A stretch of DNA of 64,000 nucleotides from Desulfocicer sp963675955. GTDB lineage: Bacteria > Desulfobacterota > Desulfobacteria > Desulfobacterales > Desulfobacteraceae. This document shows, in pieces, positions 53,513 through 62,141 of this stretch. Where the stretch lies: positions 620,001 to 684,000 of the forward strand of contig CAXXVR010000009.1 of the NCBI GenBank assembly GCA_963675955.2, read 5' to 3'. A program made the translations under genes and the position numbers. The notes below the pieces were generated by a model. That model made no database searches. It was given only the letters and a program-made list of their open reading frames with translations, and was not told the DNA's origin. Numbering within the stretch: position 1 is the first letter of the stretch; each line of letters opens with the position of its first letter.

Positions 53513-54736
53513 ATGCCGCAAATTACAATTGAACAGGCCATTGAAGACATAAAAGCCGGTCGCATGGTGATTCTGGTGGATGATGAAGACCGTGAGAATG
53601 AAGGGGATTTGACCATGGCCGCCGAGGCGGTGACCCCGGAGGCTATTAATTTTATGGCCACGCATGGTCGAGGCCTGATCTGCCTTTCCCTGGCCGGTGA
53701 CATTGCCGATCGACTGGGACTACCCATGATGGTGGAGGATAACACCTCTCCCTATGAGACAGGATTCACCGTTTCCATTGAGGCCAAAAAAGGTGTCACC
53801 ACAGGGATTTCTGCTGCAGACAGAGCCACCACCATTCAGGTGGCGGTGGCGGATGGGGCCACTGCCAATGATCTTGTCCGTCCGGGGCATATCTTTCCCC
53901 TCAGGGCAAGGGATGGAGGGGTGATGGTACGCATCGGCCAGACCGAAGGTTCCGTGGATCTGGCCACCCTTGCCGGATGCAAGCCCGCCGGGGTGATCTG
54001 TGAAATAATGGATGATGACGGAACCATGGCCCGCATGCCTTCTCTGGAAAAATTCAGTGAAAAACACAATATCGGTATCTGTACCGTGGCGGATCTGGTC
54101 AACTACCGTTTAAAAACGGAATCCTTTGTCAGAAAGGCGGCTCAGACCGTTATTCCCACCCATTTTGGTGGAGAATTTAAAATAATTGCCTATGAAAATG
54201 ATCTGGATAATCTCACCCACATCGCCATGGTCAAGGGAGACATTGATCCGGAAAAGGCCATTCTGGTGCGGGTCCATTCCGAATGCATGACCGGGGATAT
54301 TTTCGGTTCCATGCGCTGTGACTGCGGAGATCAGCTTCACAGGGCCATGGAACGCATGGAAAAAGAGGGAACTGGGGTGATCCTGTACCTGCGCCAGGAA
54401 GGGCGAGGCATTGGGCTGGTGAATAAGCTTAAAGCCTATGAACTCCAGCGAAAGGGCTGTGACACCGTGGAGGCCAACCTAAAGCTTGGGTTTGATGCGG
54501 ACATGCGCGATTACGGCATTGGTGCCCAGATGCTTGCGGATCTTGGGGTTCGAAAAATGCGGTTGATGACCAACAACCCCACAAAGATGGTGGGCCTTGA
54601 AGGCTATGGCCTGAGCGTGGTGGAGCAGGTGCCCATTGAGGTGGGTCCCAACAAGTACAACAAAGACTACCTCACGTGTAAACAGTTGAAGATGGGCCAT
54701 TTGCTTAAAATGTGTACCCCTGATCTTAACGAATAA
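53513..54736 (+). CDS. ribBA: Bifunctional DHBP synthase/GTP cyclohydrolase II
   Basis: It makes both riboflavin precursors: 3,4-dihydroxybutanone 4-phosphate and the GTP-derived pyrimidine. The N-terminal half has VDDEDRENEGDLTMAAE, FMATHGRGLICL and TGISAADRATT; the C-terminal half has HSECMTGDIFGSMRCDCG and RQEGRGIGLVNKLKAYELQ with the zinc cysteines intact. 407 aa. AAAAGGAG lies 17 bp ahead of the ATG, a longer spacing than usual. ribH follows in 18 bp. Confidence 0.97.
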   Translation: MPQITIEQAIEDIKAGRMVILVDDEDRENEGDLTMAAEAVTPEAINFMATHGRGLICLSLAGDIADRLGLPMMVEDNTSPYETGFTVSIEAKKGVTTGISAADRATTIQVAVADGATANDLVRPGHIFPLRARDGGVMVRIGQTEGSVDLATLAGCKPAGVICEIMDDDGTMARMPSLEKFSEKHNIGICTVADLVNYRLKTESFVRKAAQTVIPTHFGGEFKIIAYENDLDNLTHIAMVKGDIDPEKAILVRVHSECMTGDIFGSMRCDCGDQLHRAMERMEKEGTGVILYLRQEGRGIGLVNKLKAYELQRKGCDTVEANLKLGFDADMRDYGIGAQMLADLGVRKMRLMTNNPTKMVGLEGYGLSVVEQVPIEVGPNKYNKDYLTCKQLKMGHLLKMCTPDLNE

Positions 54737-54754
54737 CAGGGTAAAGGATAAAAA

Positions 54755-55231
54755 ATGCCACATATAATTGATGCCGGACTGCAGGCCGGTGGTAAAAAAT
54801 TTGGAATTATTGCAGCACGATTCAATGATTTTATAACAGAGCGACTGGTAAATGGTGCAGTGGATGCCCTGGTGCGAAGCGGCGCAGCAGATGAAGACAT
54901 CACCCTGGTAAAGGTACCCGGTGCCTTTGAAATTCCCCTGATTGCCAAAAAAATGGCAGATACGGGGACCTATGATGCCATCATCTGTCTTGGGGCCGTT
55001 ATCCGGGGAGCCACCAGCCATTATGACTATGTCTGTGCCGAGGTTTCCAAGGGCGTTGCCACTGTGGGACTGGATGCCGGTATCCCGGTGATCTTTGGCG
55101 TTCTCACCACAGATACCATTGAACAGGCTGTGGAACGTGCCGGAACTAAGGCGGGTAATAAGGGATTTGATTCCGCAATGGCTGCCATTGAGATGGCAAA
55201 TCTCATGGTGGATATGGGCAGGGCGAAATAA
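54755..55231 (+). CDS. ribH: 6,7-dimethyl-8-ribityllumazine synthase
   Basis: It condenses the two products made upstream. The 158-aa protein shows FGIIAARFNDFITERLVNGA, VPGAFEIPLIAKKMAD, AIICLGAVIRGATSHYDYVC and GIPVIFGVLTTDTIEQAVERAG, diagnostic of the family. It follows ribBA closely, and nusB starts 2 bp after its stop. Confidence 0.98.
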   Translation: MPHIIDAGLQAGGKKFGIIAARFNDFITERLVNGAVDALVRSGAADEDITLVKVPGAFEIPLIAKKMADTGTYDAIICLGAVIRGATSHYDYVCAEVSKGVATVGLDAGIPVIFGVLTTDTIEQAVERAGTKAGNKGFDSAMAAIEMANLMVDMGRAK

Positions 55232-55233
55232 GC

Positions 55234-55650
55234 ATGGGGGAACGCAGGCAGGCAAGAATACTCGCCCTACAGGCCCTTTATTATGCGGATGTGGACAAGG
55301 GTGATCCCCGGGAACTGCTGGATCTTTTTTGTGAGCATCTGGCAGGTTCCGTAATTGAAACGGTGAATCCCCTTTTTTTTCAGCTGGTGACAGGTGTTAC
55401 CGAGTCCACGGAGGAACTGGATCGTCTTTTAAATAAATATGCCACCAACTGGCGGGTGAGCCGGATGTCCGTGGTTGACAGAAATGTCCTTCGCATGGCC
55501 ATTTATGAGTTCACGCACTGCCTGGATATCCCCGCCACGGTTTCCATTAACGAGGCGGTGGATATCGGCAAGAGATTCGGTACCCGGGCATCAGGACCCT
55601 TTGTCAACGGTGTGCTTGACCGCATTCGCCTTTCTGAACAAATTGCCTGA
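55234..55650 (+). CDS. nusB: Transcription antitermination factor NusB
   Basis: NusB works with NusE (S10) on boxA of rRNA operons. The 138-aa protein has ERRQARILALQALYYADVDK and DRNVLRMAIYEFTHCLDIPA, INEAVDIGKRFGT and FVNGVLDRI. ribH-nusB is a common pairing. Confidence 0.97.
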   Translation: MGERRQARILALQALYYADVDKGDPRELLDLFCEHLAGSVIETVNPLFFQLVTGVTESTEELDRLLNKYATNWRVSRMSVVDRNVLRMAIYEFTHCLDIPATVSINEAVDIGKRFGTRASGPFVNGVLDRIRLSEQIA

Positions 55651-55682
55651 CACTTGATAAAGCCATAAATGGAGGAATTTTT

Positions 55683-56303
55683 GTGATTATAGAGAAACGT
55701 GAAGTGGGACCCATCATGGCCAATTGCTATATATTGGGCTGTGAAGAGACAGGACAGGCAGTGGTCATTGATCCCGGTGCCGAGGCGGATGTCATCCTCA
55801 CCACCCTTGCCTCTCTTAAATTAAAGGTGAAATATATTTTAAATACCCATGGCCATTTTGATCATGTGGGGGCTAACCGGAAAATGAAGGATGCCACCCA
55901 GGCCCCCTTGATGATTCATCAGGCAGATGAACCCATGCTGGCGGATCTAAACCGGGCTGCAGCCTCCTTTGGGCTTTCCGCTGAAAATTCTCCCAAGGCA
56001 GATGCTTATCTCAATGAAGACGAGGAGATCACCTTTGGAAAAATTACCCTGAAGGTGATTCACACACCAGGGCACTCCCTGGGAGGGGTCTGCCTTTTCA
56101 CGCCGGGCCATGTGTTTGTGGGGGATACCCTGTTTGAAGGTTCCATAGGCAGAACCGATCTGCCCGGTGGAGATTATCAGCAGTTGATTGACAATATCCG
56201 TCAAAAGTTATTCCTCCTTTCCGATGACACAGTGGTTCATCCCGGTCATGGCCCTGAAACTTCCATTGGCAGAGAAAAAAAGATAAATCCCTTTCTTCGA
56301 TGA
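55683..56303 (+). CDS. Metallo-beta-lactamase-fold hydrolase (glyoxalase II-like)
   Basis: A 206-aa hydrolase starting with GTG behind GGAGGAA. The metal motif is NTHGHFDHVGANRKMK, with later ligands in HTPGHSLGGVCLFTPGH, GDTLFEGSIGRTDLPGGD and VVHPGHGPETSIGREK. It belongs to the small YcbL/GloB-like group of MBL hydrolases, often thioesterases; the substrate is not known. It is shorter than GloB and lacks its C-terminal domain. Confidence 0.9.
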   Translation: MIIEKREVGPIMANCYILGCEETGQAVVIDPGAEADVILTTLASLKLKVKYILNTHGHFDHVGANRKMKDATQAPLMIHQADEPMLADLNRAAASFGLSAENSPKADAYLNEDEEITFGKITLKVIHTPGHSLGGVCLFTPGHVFVGDTLFEGSIGRTDLPGGDYQQLIDNIRQKLFLLSDDTVVHPGHGPETSIGREKKINPFLR

Positions 56304-56328
56304 ACAGGAGCCTGGCGCTAAGCGTGTC

Positions 56329-58683
56329 ATGACATCATTAAATGCACTATTGAAGCGACTTCCACGCATTACTGCGCTCCGGCAGGAGTCCCTTCCCCTT
56401 TCCGTGCCCATGGATGAATTTGCTCGTCCCCTTGCATCGCGCCAGGGGACGGTACTGCTTCTGAGCGGTGGTACTATGGACTGCGCCCGGTACCATATTC
56501 TGGCAACAGCCCCGTGGCTTACCCTGGTATGCCATGGAAAAAAGGTTGAGATCAGACTGAGCGGGGAAACATTTGACTTTTTCATGGAGCCCCTTGATGC
56601 ATTGTCCGACATTTTATCCTTTTTCAAAGTCTCCTGTCCACAAGGAACCGCACCACCGGTGGCATCGGGGCTTTTCGGGTATCTGTCCTATGATTTGAAG
56701 GATCACATTGAAATCCTTCCCCGCACCTGCTCCCCCCGCAATCTTCCAGATCTGTTTCTGGTGCTCCCTGCGGTGGTGGTGGTGCATGACAAGATCACCG
56801 GCAGCACGGATCTGTTTTCTCCTGTTTTGTCTCCTGGAACGGAATTTAGAGAAATGGCAGCATTTATTGATCATCATCGCAGACAGATCCTGCAGGGGAC
56901 CACTGCCGGTGCTGCAGGTGAGGTGCAGTCTTTCGGGGACTTCCAGAAGGAAAATATCCCCGTGTCTCCAGGGCCGCCTGACAATACCGGAACCTATGCC
57001 ATTGATCCATCGGGCTTTATTTCCAATTTTACCCAGGAGTCCTATGTCGCTGCGGTGGAACGTATTTTGTCTTATATCCGGGCCGGGGATATCTACCAGG
57101 TGAACCTGTCACAGAGATATGAAACTGGTTTCCAGGGTGATGCCTATGCCCTTTTCCGGGATCTTTACCACCGTAATCCGGCCCCCTTTTTTGCCTTTGT
57201 CAATGCCGGTGATCATCAGATTGTTTCCACCTCCCCCGAGCGATTCATACAGCAGATGGGTCGATATCTTGAAACCCGTCCCATCAAAGGAACCCTTCCC
57301 CGGGGGAAATCCCCGGATGAGGACAGTTCACTGGCAAGGGAACTTACGGAGAGTACCAAGGATGAAGCCGAACTGTCCATGATTGTGGACCTCATGAGAA
57401 ATGATCTGGGTCGGGTGGCAAGGGGAGGGACGGTGAAGGTTACGGCCCACAAGCGCCTGGAGCCCTATGAGAATGTGTTTCATCTGGTGTCCATTGTCAC
57501 CGCCGAACTTGACAGGGATCTGGAGGCTGTGGATGTTCTTCGGGCCACCTTTCCGGGAGGATCCATCACTGGATGTCCTAAAATTCGCTCCATGGAAATC
57601 ATTGATGAACTTGAATCAATGCAACGCCATGTGTACACCGGATCCCTGGGATATATCAGTTTTCATGATACCATGGATTTATCCATTGCCATTCGCACAG
57701 CCACCGTGGCTGGTGGTAAAATCAATTATTCCGTGGGAGGGGGTATTGTGTTTGACTCCATCCCGGAAAAAGAATATGAAGAGACCCTGCACAAGGGCAA
57801 AACCCTTATGGACACACTGTCTTCCATGGGTGCCAGTGGATATAAAAGGCCTTTGCAAGCCTGGGTCAACGGCTGTATTATCTCCCAGGACAGGGCAAAA
57901 ATTCAGGCCCTGTCACCGGGGGGACAGTATGGTGCAGGTATCTTTGAAACCATACGGGTGCAGAATGACAGACCCTGTTTTTTTAAAGCCCATATGGATC
58001 GATTCCATGCCAGCTGGGAAGTACTTTTTCAGACCCCTCCCCCGGATATTTCCTGGGATACTATTATTTCACGCCTGATCAAAGCCAATGATCTCACCGG
58101 GACGGTGGCCGCTGTTAAGATTATGGCATCTATGGGCCAGGTTCCCCAGTCAGGTGTGGCGGGTACCACGGATTTTCTGGCCGTTTTTGTACGGCCCTAT
58201 GTCCATCGCCTGGATCTTCTGGGTCAGCCCGGTCTTCACCTGATAACCTATCCTTTTTATCGCCACACCCCCCTGGCGGACCATAAAACCCTGAATTATT
58301 TTTTTTATGACAGAGCCGGACAGTATGCCAGGGCCCATGGGGCCGATGAGGCCCTGATCCTCAACCCGGATCAAACCCTTTCTGAAACCAGCACAGCCTC
58401 CCTTCTGGCCCTGTCAGGGAACTGCCTTTATCTGCCCATGTCTGCCCATGTCCTTCCCGGGGTGACCGGCCGCATGGTCGCCGAATATCTTGAAAAACAG
58501 GGATATACGGTAAGCATGAAGAAAATCACCATAAAAGATATCCATGCCATGGCGCATGTCTTTGTGGCCAACGCCCTCATGGGAATTGTGCCGGTGCTTT
58601 CCATTGATGGTCATGGGTTTAGCCCGGCCACCGATCTTTGCCATCATCTCAATGAACAATTGCATGGAGGCGGTATGGATTAA
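56329..58683 (+). CDS. pabB: Fused aminodeoxychorismate synthase component I / 4-amino-4-deoxychorismate lyase
   Basis: A 784-aa fusion for para-aminobenzoate, a folate precursor. The chorismate-binding part covers about residues 1-500, with LSYIRAGDIYQVNLSQRY, STSPERFI, ETRPIKGTLPRG, LMRNDLGRVA and GGSITGCPKIRSMEIIDELE at about 410. From ~505 a PabC-type aminotransferase IV domain follows (AWVNGCIISQD, GAGIFETIRVQNDRPCFFKA, the PLP lysine in HKTLNYFFYDRAGQY, LSETSTASLLAL). This PabB-PabC fusion is known in several bacteria. The amidotransferase PabA is not nearby. Confidence 0.95.
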   Translation: MTSLNALLKRLPRITALRQESLPLSVPMDEFARPLASRQGTVLLLSGGTMDCARYHILATAPWLTLVCHGKKVEIRLSGETFDFFMEPLDALSDILSFFKVSCPQGTAPPVASGLFGYLSYDLKDHIEILPRTCSPRNLPDLFLVLPAVVVVHDKITGSTDLFSPVLSPGTEFREMAAFIDHHRRQILQGTTAGAAGEVQSFGDFQKENIPVSPGPPDNTGTYAIDPSGFISNFTQESYVAAVERILSYIRAGDIYQVNLSQRYETGFQGDAYALFRDLYHRNPAPFFAFVNAGDHQIVSTSPERFIQQMGRYLETRPIKGTLPRGKSPDEDSSLARELTESTKDEAELSMIVDLMRNDLGRVARGGTVKVTAHKRLEPYENVFHLVSIVTAELDRDLEAVDVLRATFPGGSITGCPKIRSMEIIDELESMQRHVYTGSLGYISFHDTMDLSIAIRTATVAGGKINYSVGGGIVFDSIPEKEYEETLHKGKTLMDTLSSMGASGYKRPLQAWVNGCIISQDRAKIQALSPGGQYGAGIFETIRVQNDRPCFFKAHMDRFHASWEVLFQTPPPDISWDTIISRLIKANDLTGTVAAVKIMASMGQVPQSGVAGTTDFLAVFVRPYVHRLDLLGQPGLHLITYPFYRHTPLADHKTLNYFFYDRAGQYARAHGADEALILNPDQTLSETSTASLLALSGNCLYLPMSAHVLPGVTGRMVAEYLEKQGYTVSMKKITIKDIHAMAHVFVANALMGIVPVLSIDGHGFSPATDLCHHLNEQLHGGGMD

Positions 58684-58746
58684 AAACCCATGGCTGTTCA
58701 TTATCTTAAACCATTAACTTATCATAAACCAACGGGAGGAATTAAG

Positions 58747-59463
58747 ATGAAAAACATCAGATTTCTTTTTCTTGTGGGCCTGGTTTTCATGGCCCTTTCT
58801 ATACCTGTGTGGTCCCTTGAAACCAAAGCTGAATCCCAGGAGATCCCTGTTCCCGTGGCGGAAATTGCTGCACCGGAATACCGGTTTGACACTGTGCCCG
58901 AAGGAACCAAGGTAACCCATGCCTATATTATCAAGAACAAGGGGACAGCCCCCCTTGAAGTGCTTCGGATCAAAACCGGTTGAGGTTGCACAGCTGTCTC
59001 CTATGACAGAACCATTCCCCCGGGTGGGGAAGGAAAAATAAACATCGCAGTTGCCACCGCAGGATATGGTGGAAAATCTTTGAGTAAAACCATTCAGGTA
59101 TATACCAGTGATTCCATTCAAAAGGTCATCTCTTTAAAGGTGACAGGCTCAGTGGAAAAAATGGTTATAATTGAACCCAATGTGGTGCGCCTTATGGGCA
59201 AGGCCCAGACGGAGTTAAAAGCGCTGGTCAAGGTTGTTCCCATGGAAAAATATCCTTTTACCATAAAAGATATTTCTGTTAAAAATGAAAGAAATCTGGA
59301 AGTGGCGCTGACGCCCCCCGGAGAAGGAAATTCGGCCTGGAAGATCATGGTCACCAACAAACAGAGCCGCCCAGGCAGATATTTTGACATGATCACCCTT
59401 GTCACGGACAGCAGCCTTCAGCCGGAAATAAGAATTAATGTGTTTGGCAATATCCTGGAATGA
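58747..59463 (+). CDS. Exported DUF1573 protein with in-frame UGA, probable selenoprotein
   Basis: The frame opens at 58747 (MKNIRFLFLVGLVFMALSIP, a signal peptide) behind GGGAGGAATTAAG and is read here through TGA at 58981-58983 (codon 79) to the stop at 59463, 238 residues. Around the UGA it reads LEVLRIKTG-U-GCTAVSYDRTIPPGGEGKI; DUF1573 proteins have CGCT at this spot, so UGA replaces the first Cys and would give Sec-Gly-Cys. Both sides match the family without other breaks (FDTVPEGTKVTHAYIIKNKG before, INIAVATAGYGG after). A hairpin with loop CGGGT lies 37 nt downstream. Function of DUF1573 is not established; a periplasmic redox role would fit UxC. If the UGA is not read, the gene is a truncated 78-aa protein. 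Confidence 0.85.
58981..59033 (+). promoter_or_regulatory. Candidate bacterial SECIS after the UGA codon
   Basis: UGA at 58981-58983 is followed by stem TTCCCC/GGGGAA (59015-59020, 59026-59031) with apical loop CGGGT and a lower CC/GG pair across a bulged A. The distance from UGA to the loop is 37 nt, at the upper end for bacterial SECIS, and the loop has G in position 2. An alternative stem CTGTC/GACAG (58994-59009) has loop TCCTAT, without the usual G. Confidence 0.5.
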
Positions 59464-59470
59464 ATATAAA

Positions 59471-60097
59471 ATGCAACAGATAAAAGCGGTGGTCTTTGAC
59501 TGTGACGGGGTAATGTTCGATACTTCCGGCGCTAACGAAATGTACTATAATAAGGTTCTGGCCCATTTTGGCAAAACACCTCTTACCCGGGAGCAGTTTG
59601 TCAAGGTGCATATGTTTACAGTGAAAGAGGCCCTGATATACCTTTTTCCTGAAATGGAGTCCCTGGATGCGGTGTACGCATTTATGGGAACCATGGGATA
59701 TGCCCAGTTTATTCCCTACATGCAGCGGGAAAAGGGCCTGAAACAACTGCTGACAGCCCTTAAAGAATATGGCATGATAAGGGCGGTTGCCACCAACAGG
59801 ACCAACACCATGGACGCGGTCTTGACTGCCCACGACATGGAAAATTGTTTTGATCTGGTGATGACGGCTGCCGATGTCGTCAAGCCCAAACCCTCCCCCG
59901 AGCAGTTAGACATTATCATGAAAAAATTTTCCCTGACCCCGAAACAGATGCTTTTTGTGGGGGATTCTCAATATGATCAGATGGCTGCTAAATCAGCCGG
60001 GGTTCCCTTTGTGGCCTTTAAAAATAAGGCGCTTGATGCGGATTTTCATGTGGAGACCATGGCTGAAATCGGCACGCTTGTGGGGATAAAACAATAA
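59471..60097 (+). CDS. HAD-superfamily hydrolase, phosphoglycolate-phosphatase-like
   Basis: A 208-aa HAD phosphatase. Motif I DCDGVMFDTSGANEM gives the two catalytic Asp; motif II is VATNRTNT; motif III/IV is DVVKPKPSPEQL and FVGDSQYDQMAAKSAGV. A helical cap follows motif I. The start at 59471 (MQQIKAVVFDCDGVM) lies 7 bp after the DUF1573 stop, so the two are co-transcribed. Substrate unknown. Confidence 0.9.
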   Translation: MQQIKAVVFDCDGVMFDTSGANEMYYNKVLAHFGKTPLTREQFVKVHMFTVKEALIYLFPEMESLDAVYAFMGTMGYAQFIPYMQREKGLKQLLTALKEYGMIRAVATNRTNTMDAVLTAHDMENCFDLVMTAADVVKPKPSPEQLDIIMKKFSLTPKQMLFVGDSQYDQMAAKSAGVPFVAFKNKALDADFHVETMAEIGTLVGIKQ

Positions 60098-60237
60098 TTA
60101 TTCTTGACAAAAAGTGCAATCATTATTAGTTCATGGTAGGCATTTGAGTGCCAGGGTGTTTTGAAGACGGAATTTGTATAAATGTTTGGTACAAACATTT
60201 ATTTTGGTTAATATTATATTAAGGAGAGTTAGTAGTT

Positions 60238-61515
60238 ATGTCTAAATTAGTTGCACCCCACGGTGGAAAAGGACTTGTTTGCTGTAAACTCGAAGGCGCA
60301 GAACTTGAAGCAGAATTAAAAAAAGCTGCTGGCCTGAAAAAAATTGAAATCAGCTCCCAGGTTAAAGGCGATCTGATCATGCTCGGCATCGGTGGTTTCA
60401 GCCCCCTTGACGGTTTCATGACAAAAGCTGACTGGAAAGGCGTTTGCGCGGACTTCCTCCTTGCCGATGGTACCTTCTGGCCTGTTCCCGTGATGCTTGA
60501 TGCTTCCAAGGATGATGCGGCTGCCATTAACATTGGTGACGAGATCACCCTGGAAAGAAATGGCGAGATCTATGCCACCATGAAGGTCACTGAAAAATTT
60601 GAGATGACCGAAGAAGACAAAAAATGGGAATGTGAGAAAGTTTACAAGGGACACGGCGAAGAGTCTGCAGACGATGTATTCTGGAAAATTGCCATGGAAG
60701 ATCACCCAGGTGTTCAGATGGTTATGGCCAGAAAAGAATTCTGCCTTGCCGGTCCTGTAAAAGTGCTTTCCGAAGGCGAGTTCCCCGAAAAATTTAAGGG
60801 TGTGTATCTTACCCCCAAAGAAACCCGTGCCATCTTCGACGAAAGGGGCTGGGCCAACGTTGCCTCCATGCAGCTTCGTAACCCCATGCATCGCTCCCAC
60901 GAGCATCTTTGCAAAATAGCCCTTGATGTATGTGACGGCGTTTTGATTCATTCTCTCATTGGTAACCTCAAACCCGGTGATATTCCGGCAGAGGTTCGTA
61001 TTGAGTGCATTGACACCCTGATCAAGGGTTACTTTGTCCCCGAGCATGTTGTTAACGGCGGATATCCCCTTGACATGCGTTATGCCGGTCCCCGTGAAGG
61101 CCTGCTACATGCAACCTTCCGTCAGAACTATGGTGTTAACAAGATGATCATCGGTCGTGACCATGCGGGCGTTGGTGATTTCTACACATTGTTTGAAGCC
61201 CAGGAGATTTTTGATACCATCCCGACTCCTGAAGAAGAGGGCAAGGCTCTTTTGTGCCAGCCCCTGAAGATTGACTGGACCTTCTACTGCCACAAATGTG
61301 ATGGTATGGCTTCCATGAGAACCTGCCCCCATGGTAAAGAGGACAGGGTCATTCTTTCCGGTACTAAACTGCGTCATGCCCTTTCCAACAATGAAGAAAT
61401 TGTGGATCACTTTGGTCGTGAAGAGGTACTTGTTATCCTGCGTAAATACTATGCAGGCCTGACAGAAAAAGTTGAAGTCAAGCTCCAGAGCCATGCAGAA
61501 GGCTCAAAGATGTAA
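60238..61515 (+). CDS. sat: Sulfate adenylyltransferase (dissimilatory type)
   Basis: ATP sulfurylase activates sulfate to APS, the first step of dissimilatory sulfate reduction. The 425-aa homomeric enzyme has IGGFSPLDGFMTKADW, FDERGWANVASMQLRNPMHR with SHEHL (residue 212 on), and IIGRDHAGVGDFY. A four-Cys cluster occurs in FYCHKCDGMASMRTCPHG, found in archaeal and Desulfobacterota-type Sat. AAGGAGAG lies before the ATG, and a strong terminator follows, so it is a monocistronic unit. The codon choice (for example CGT, AAC) looks more biased than its neighbours, as for a highly expressed gene. Confidence 0.97.
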   Translation: MSKLVAPHGGKGLVCCKLEGAELEAELKKAAGLKKIEISSQVKGDLIMLGIGGFSPLDGFMTKADWKGVCADFLLADGTFWPVPVMLDASKDDAAAINIGDEITLERNGEIYATMKVTEKFEMTEEDKKWECEKVYKGHGEESADDVFWKIAMEDHPGVQMVMARKEFCLAGPVKVLSEGEFPEKFKGVYLTPKETRAIFDERGWANVASMQLRNPMHRSHEHLCKIALDVCDGVLIHSLIGNLKPGDIPAEVRIECIDTLIKGYFVPEHVVNGGYPLDMRYAGPREGLLHATFRQNYGVNKMIIGRDHAGVGDFYTLFEAQEIFDTIPTPEEEGKALLCQPLKIDWTFYCHKCDGMASMRTCPHGKEDRVILSGTKLRHALSNNEEIVDHFGREEVLVILRKYYAGLTEKVEVKLQSHAEGSKM

Positions 61516-61551
61516 GGTCATTTGGCTTGAAAGTTATGTGTTAAAATAAAG

Positions 61552-61590
61552 AAGAGGGGCTTTTCCTTGTAAAGAGAGAGCCCCTCTTTT
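61552..61590 (+). terminator. Rho-independent terminator of sat
   Basis: Stem AAGAGGGGCT/AGCCCCTCTT (61552-61561, 61579-61588) has a 17-nt loop and is followed by TTTGG within a five-T run. Confidence 0.88.
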
Positions 61591-61675
61591 TGGTTTTCAT
61601 CATGGCCTGCGTTTAACTCTTGACGGCCACGTCATAAAATTTAAATCCCTTACTTACGAATTACTGGAAATCAAA

Positions 61676-62092
61676 ATGGTGAGACCTGTAATAAGCAGAA
61701 AAGTCGGCTATCATCCGGAAGTCAGCTATTTTAAACCCAGGGGAATTCCCATGCTGGATCTTGAGGAGGTGGTGCTCACTGTGGATGAACGTGAAGCCAT
61801 CCGCCTGGCAGACCTGCAAGGACTCTCCCACGAAGAGGGGGGCGAATTGATGGGAGTTTCCCGGGCCACCTTCGGCAGAATATTGAGAAATGCCCGGCGT
61901 ATTATTGCCGATGCCATTATTTCAGGTAAAGCCATTAATGTTCAGGGTGGCACTTACGAAATTGTGGTAACTCCACGCATGTTCTGCTGTGACAGCTGTG
62001 GCCATGAATGGGAAGAAGAACCAGGGACAGGACGTCCAGAAAACTGCCCTTCCTGTGGAAATGATGATATCCTGCGCCTGAGAACCAACTAA
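61676..62092 (+). CDS. DUF134 DNA-binding protein with C-terminal zinc ribbon
   Basis: A 138-aa protein. The N-terminal helix-turn-helix region VRPVISRKVGYHPEVSYFKP, LDLEEVVLTVDEREAIRLAD and GVSRATFGRILRNARRIIAD is diagnostic of DUF134. The C-terminus adds a four-Cys ribbon, CCDSCGHEWEE and CPSCGNDDILRL. DUF134 proteins are thought to be transcription regulators and are often near FeMo-cofactor-like (NifX/NafY) genes; none is seen here. Confidence 0.9.
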   Translation: MVRPVISRKVGYHPEVSYFKPRGIPMLDLEEVVLTVDEREAIRLADLQGLSHEEGGELMGVSRATFGRILRNARRIIADAIISGKAINVQGGTYEIVVTPRMFCCDSCGHEWEEEPGTGRPENCPSCGNDDILRLRTN

Positions 62093-62141
62093 TGGCCATG
62101 GCATTAAATTAAATTTATCGGGTTTTTCCGGGTGAGGATGT

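Noticed and set aside
54479..55255. 258-aa minus-strand open frame
   Set aside because: Antisense to ribBA and ribH, both certain genes.
58747..58983. DUF1573 gene as a simple pseudogene ended by UGA
   Set aside because: UGA is the only break, sits on a conserved redox Cys, and the frame continues with full family homology; selenocysteine explains it better, although not proven.
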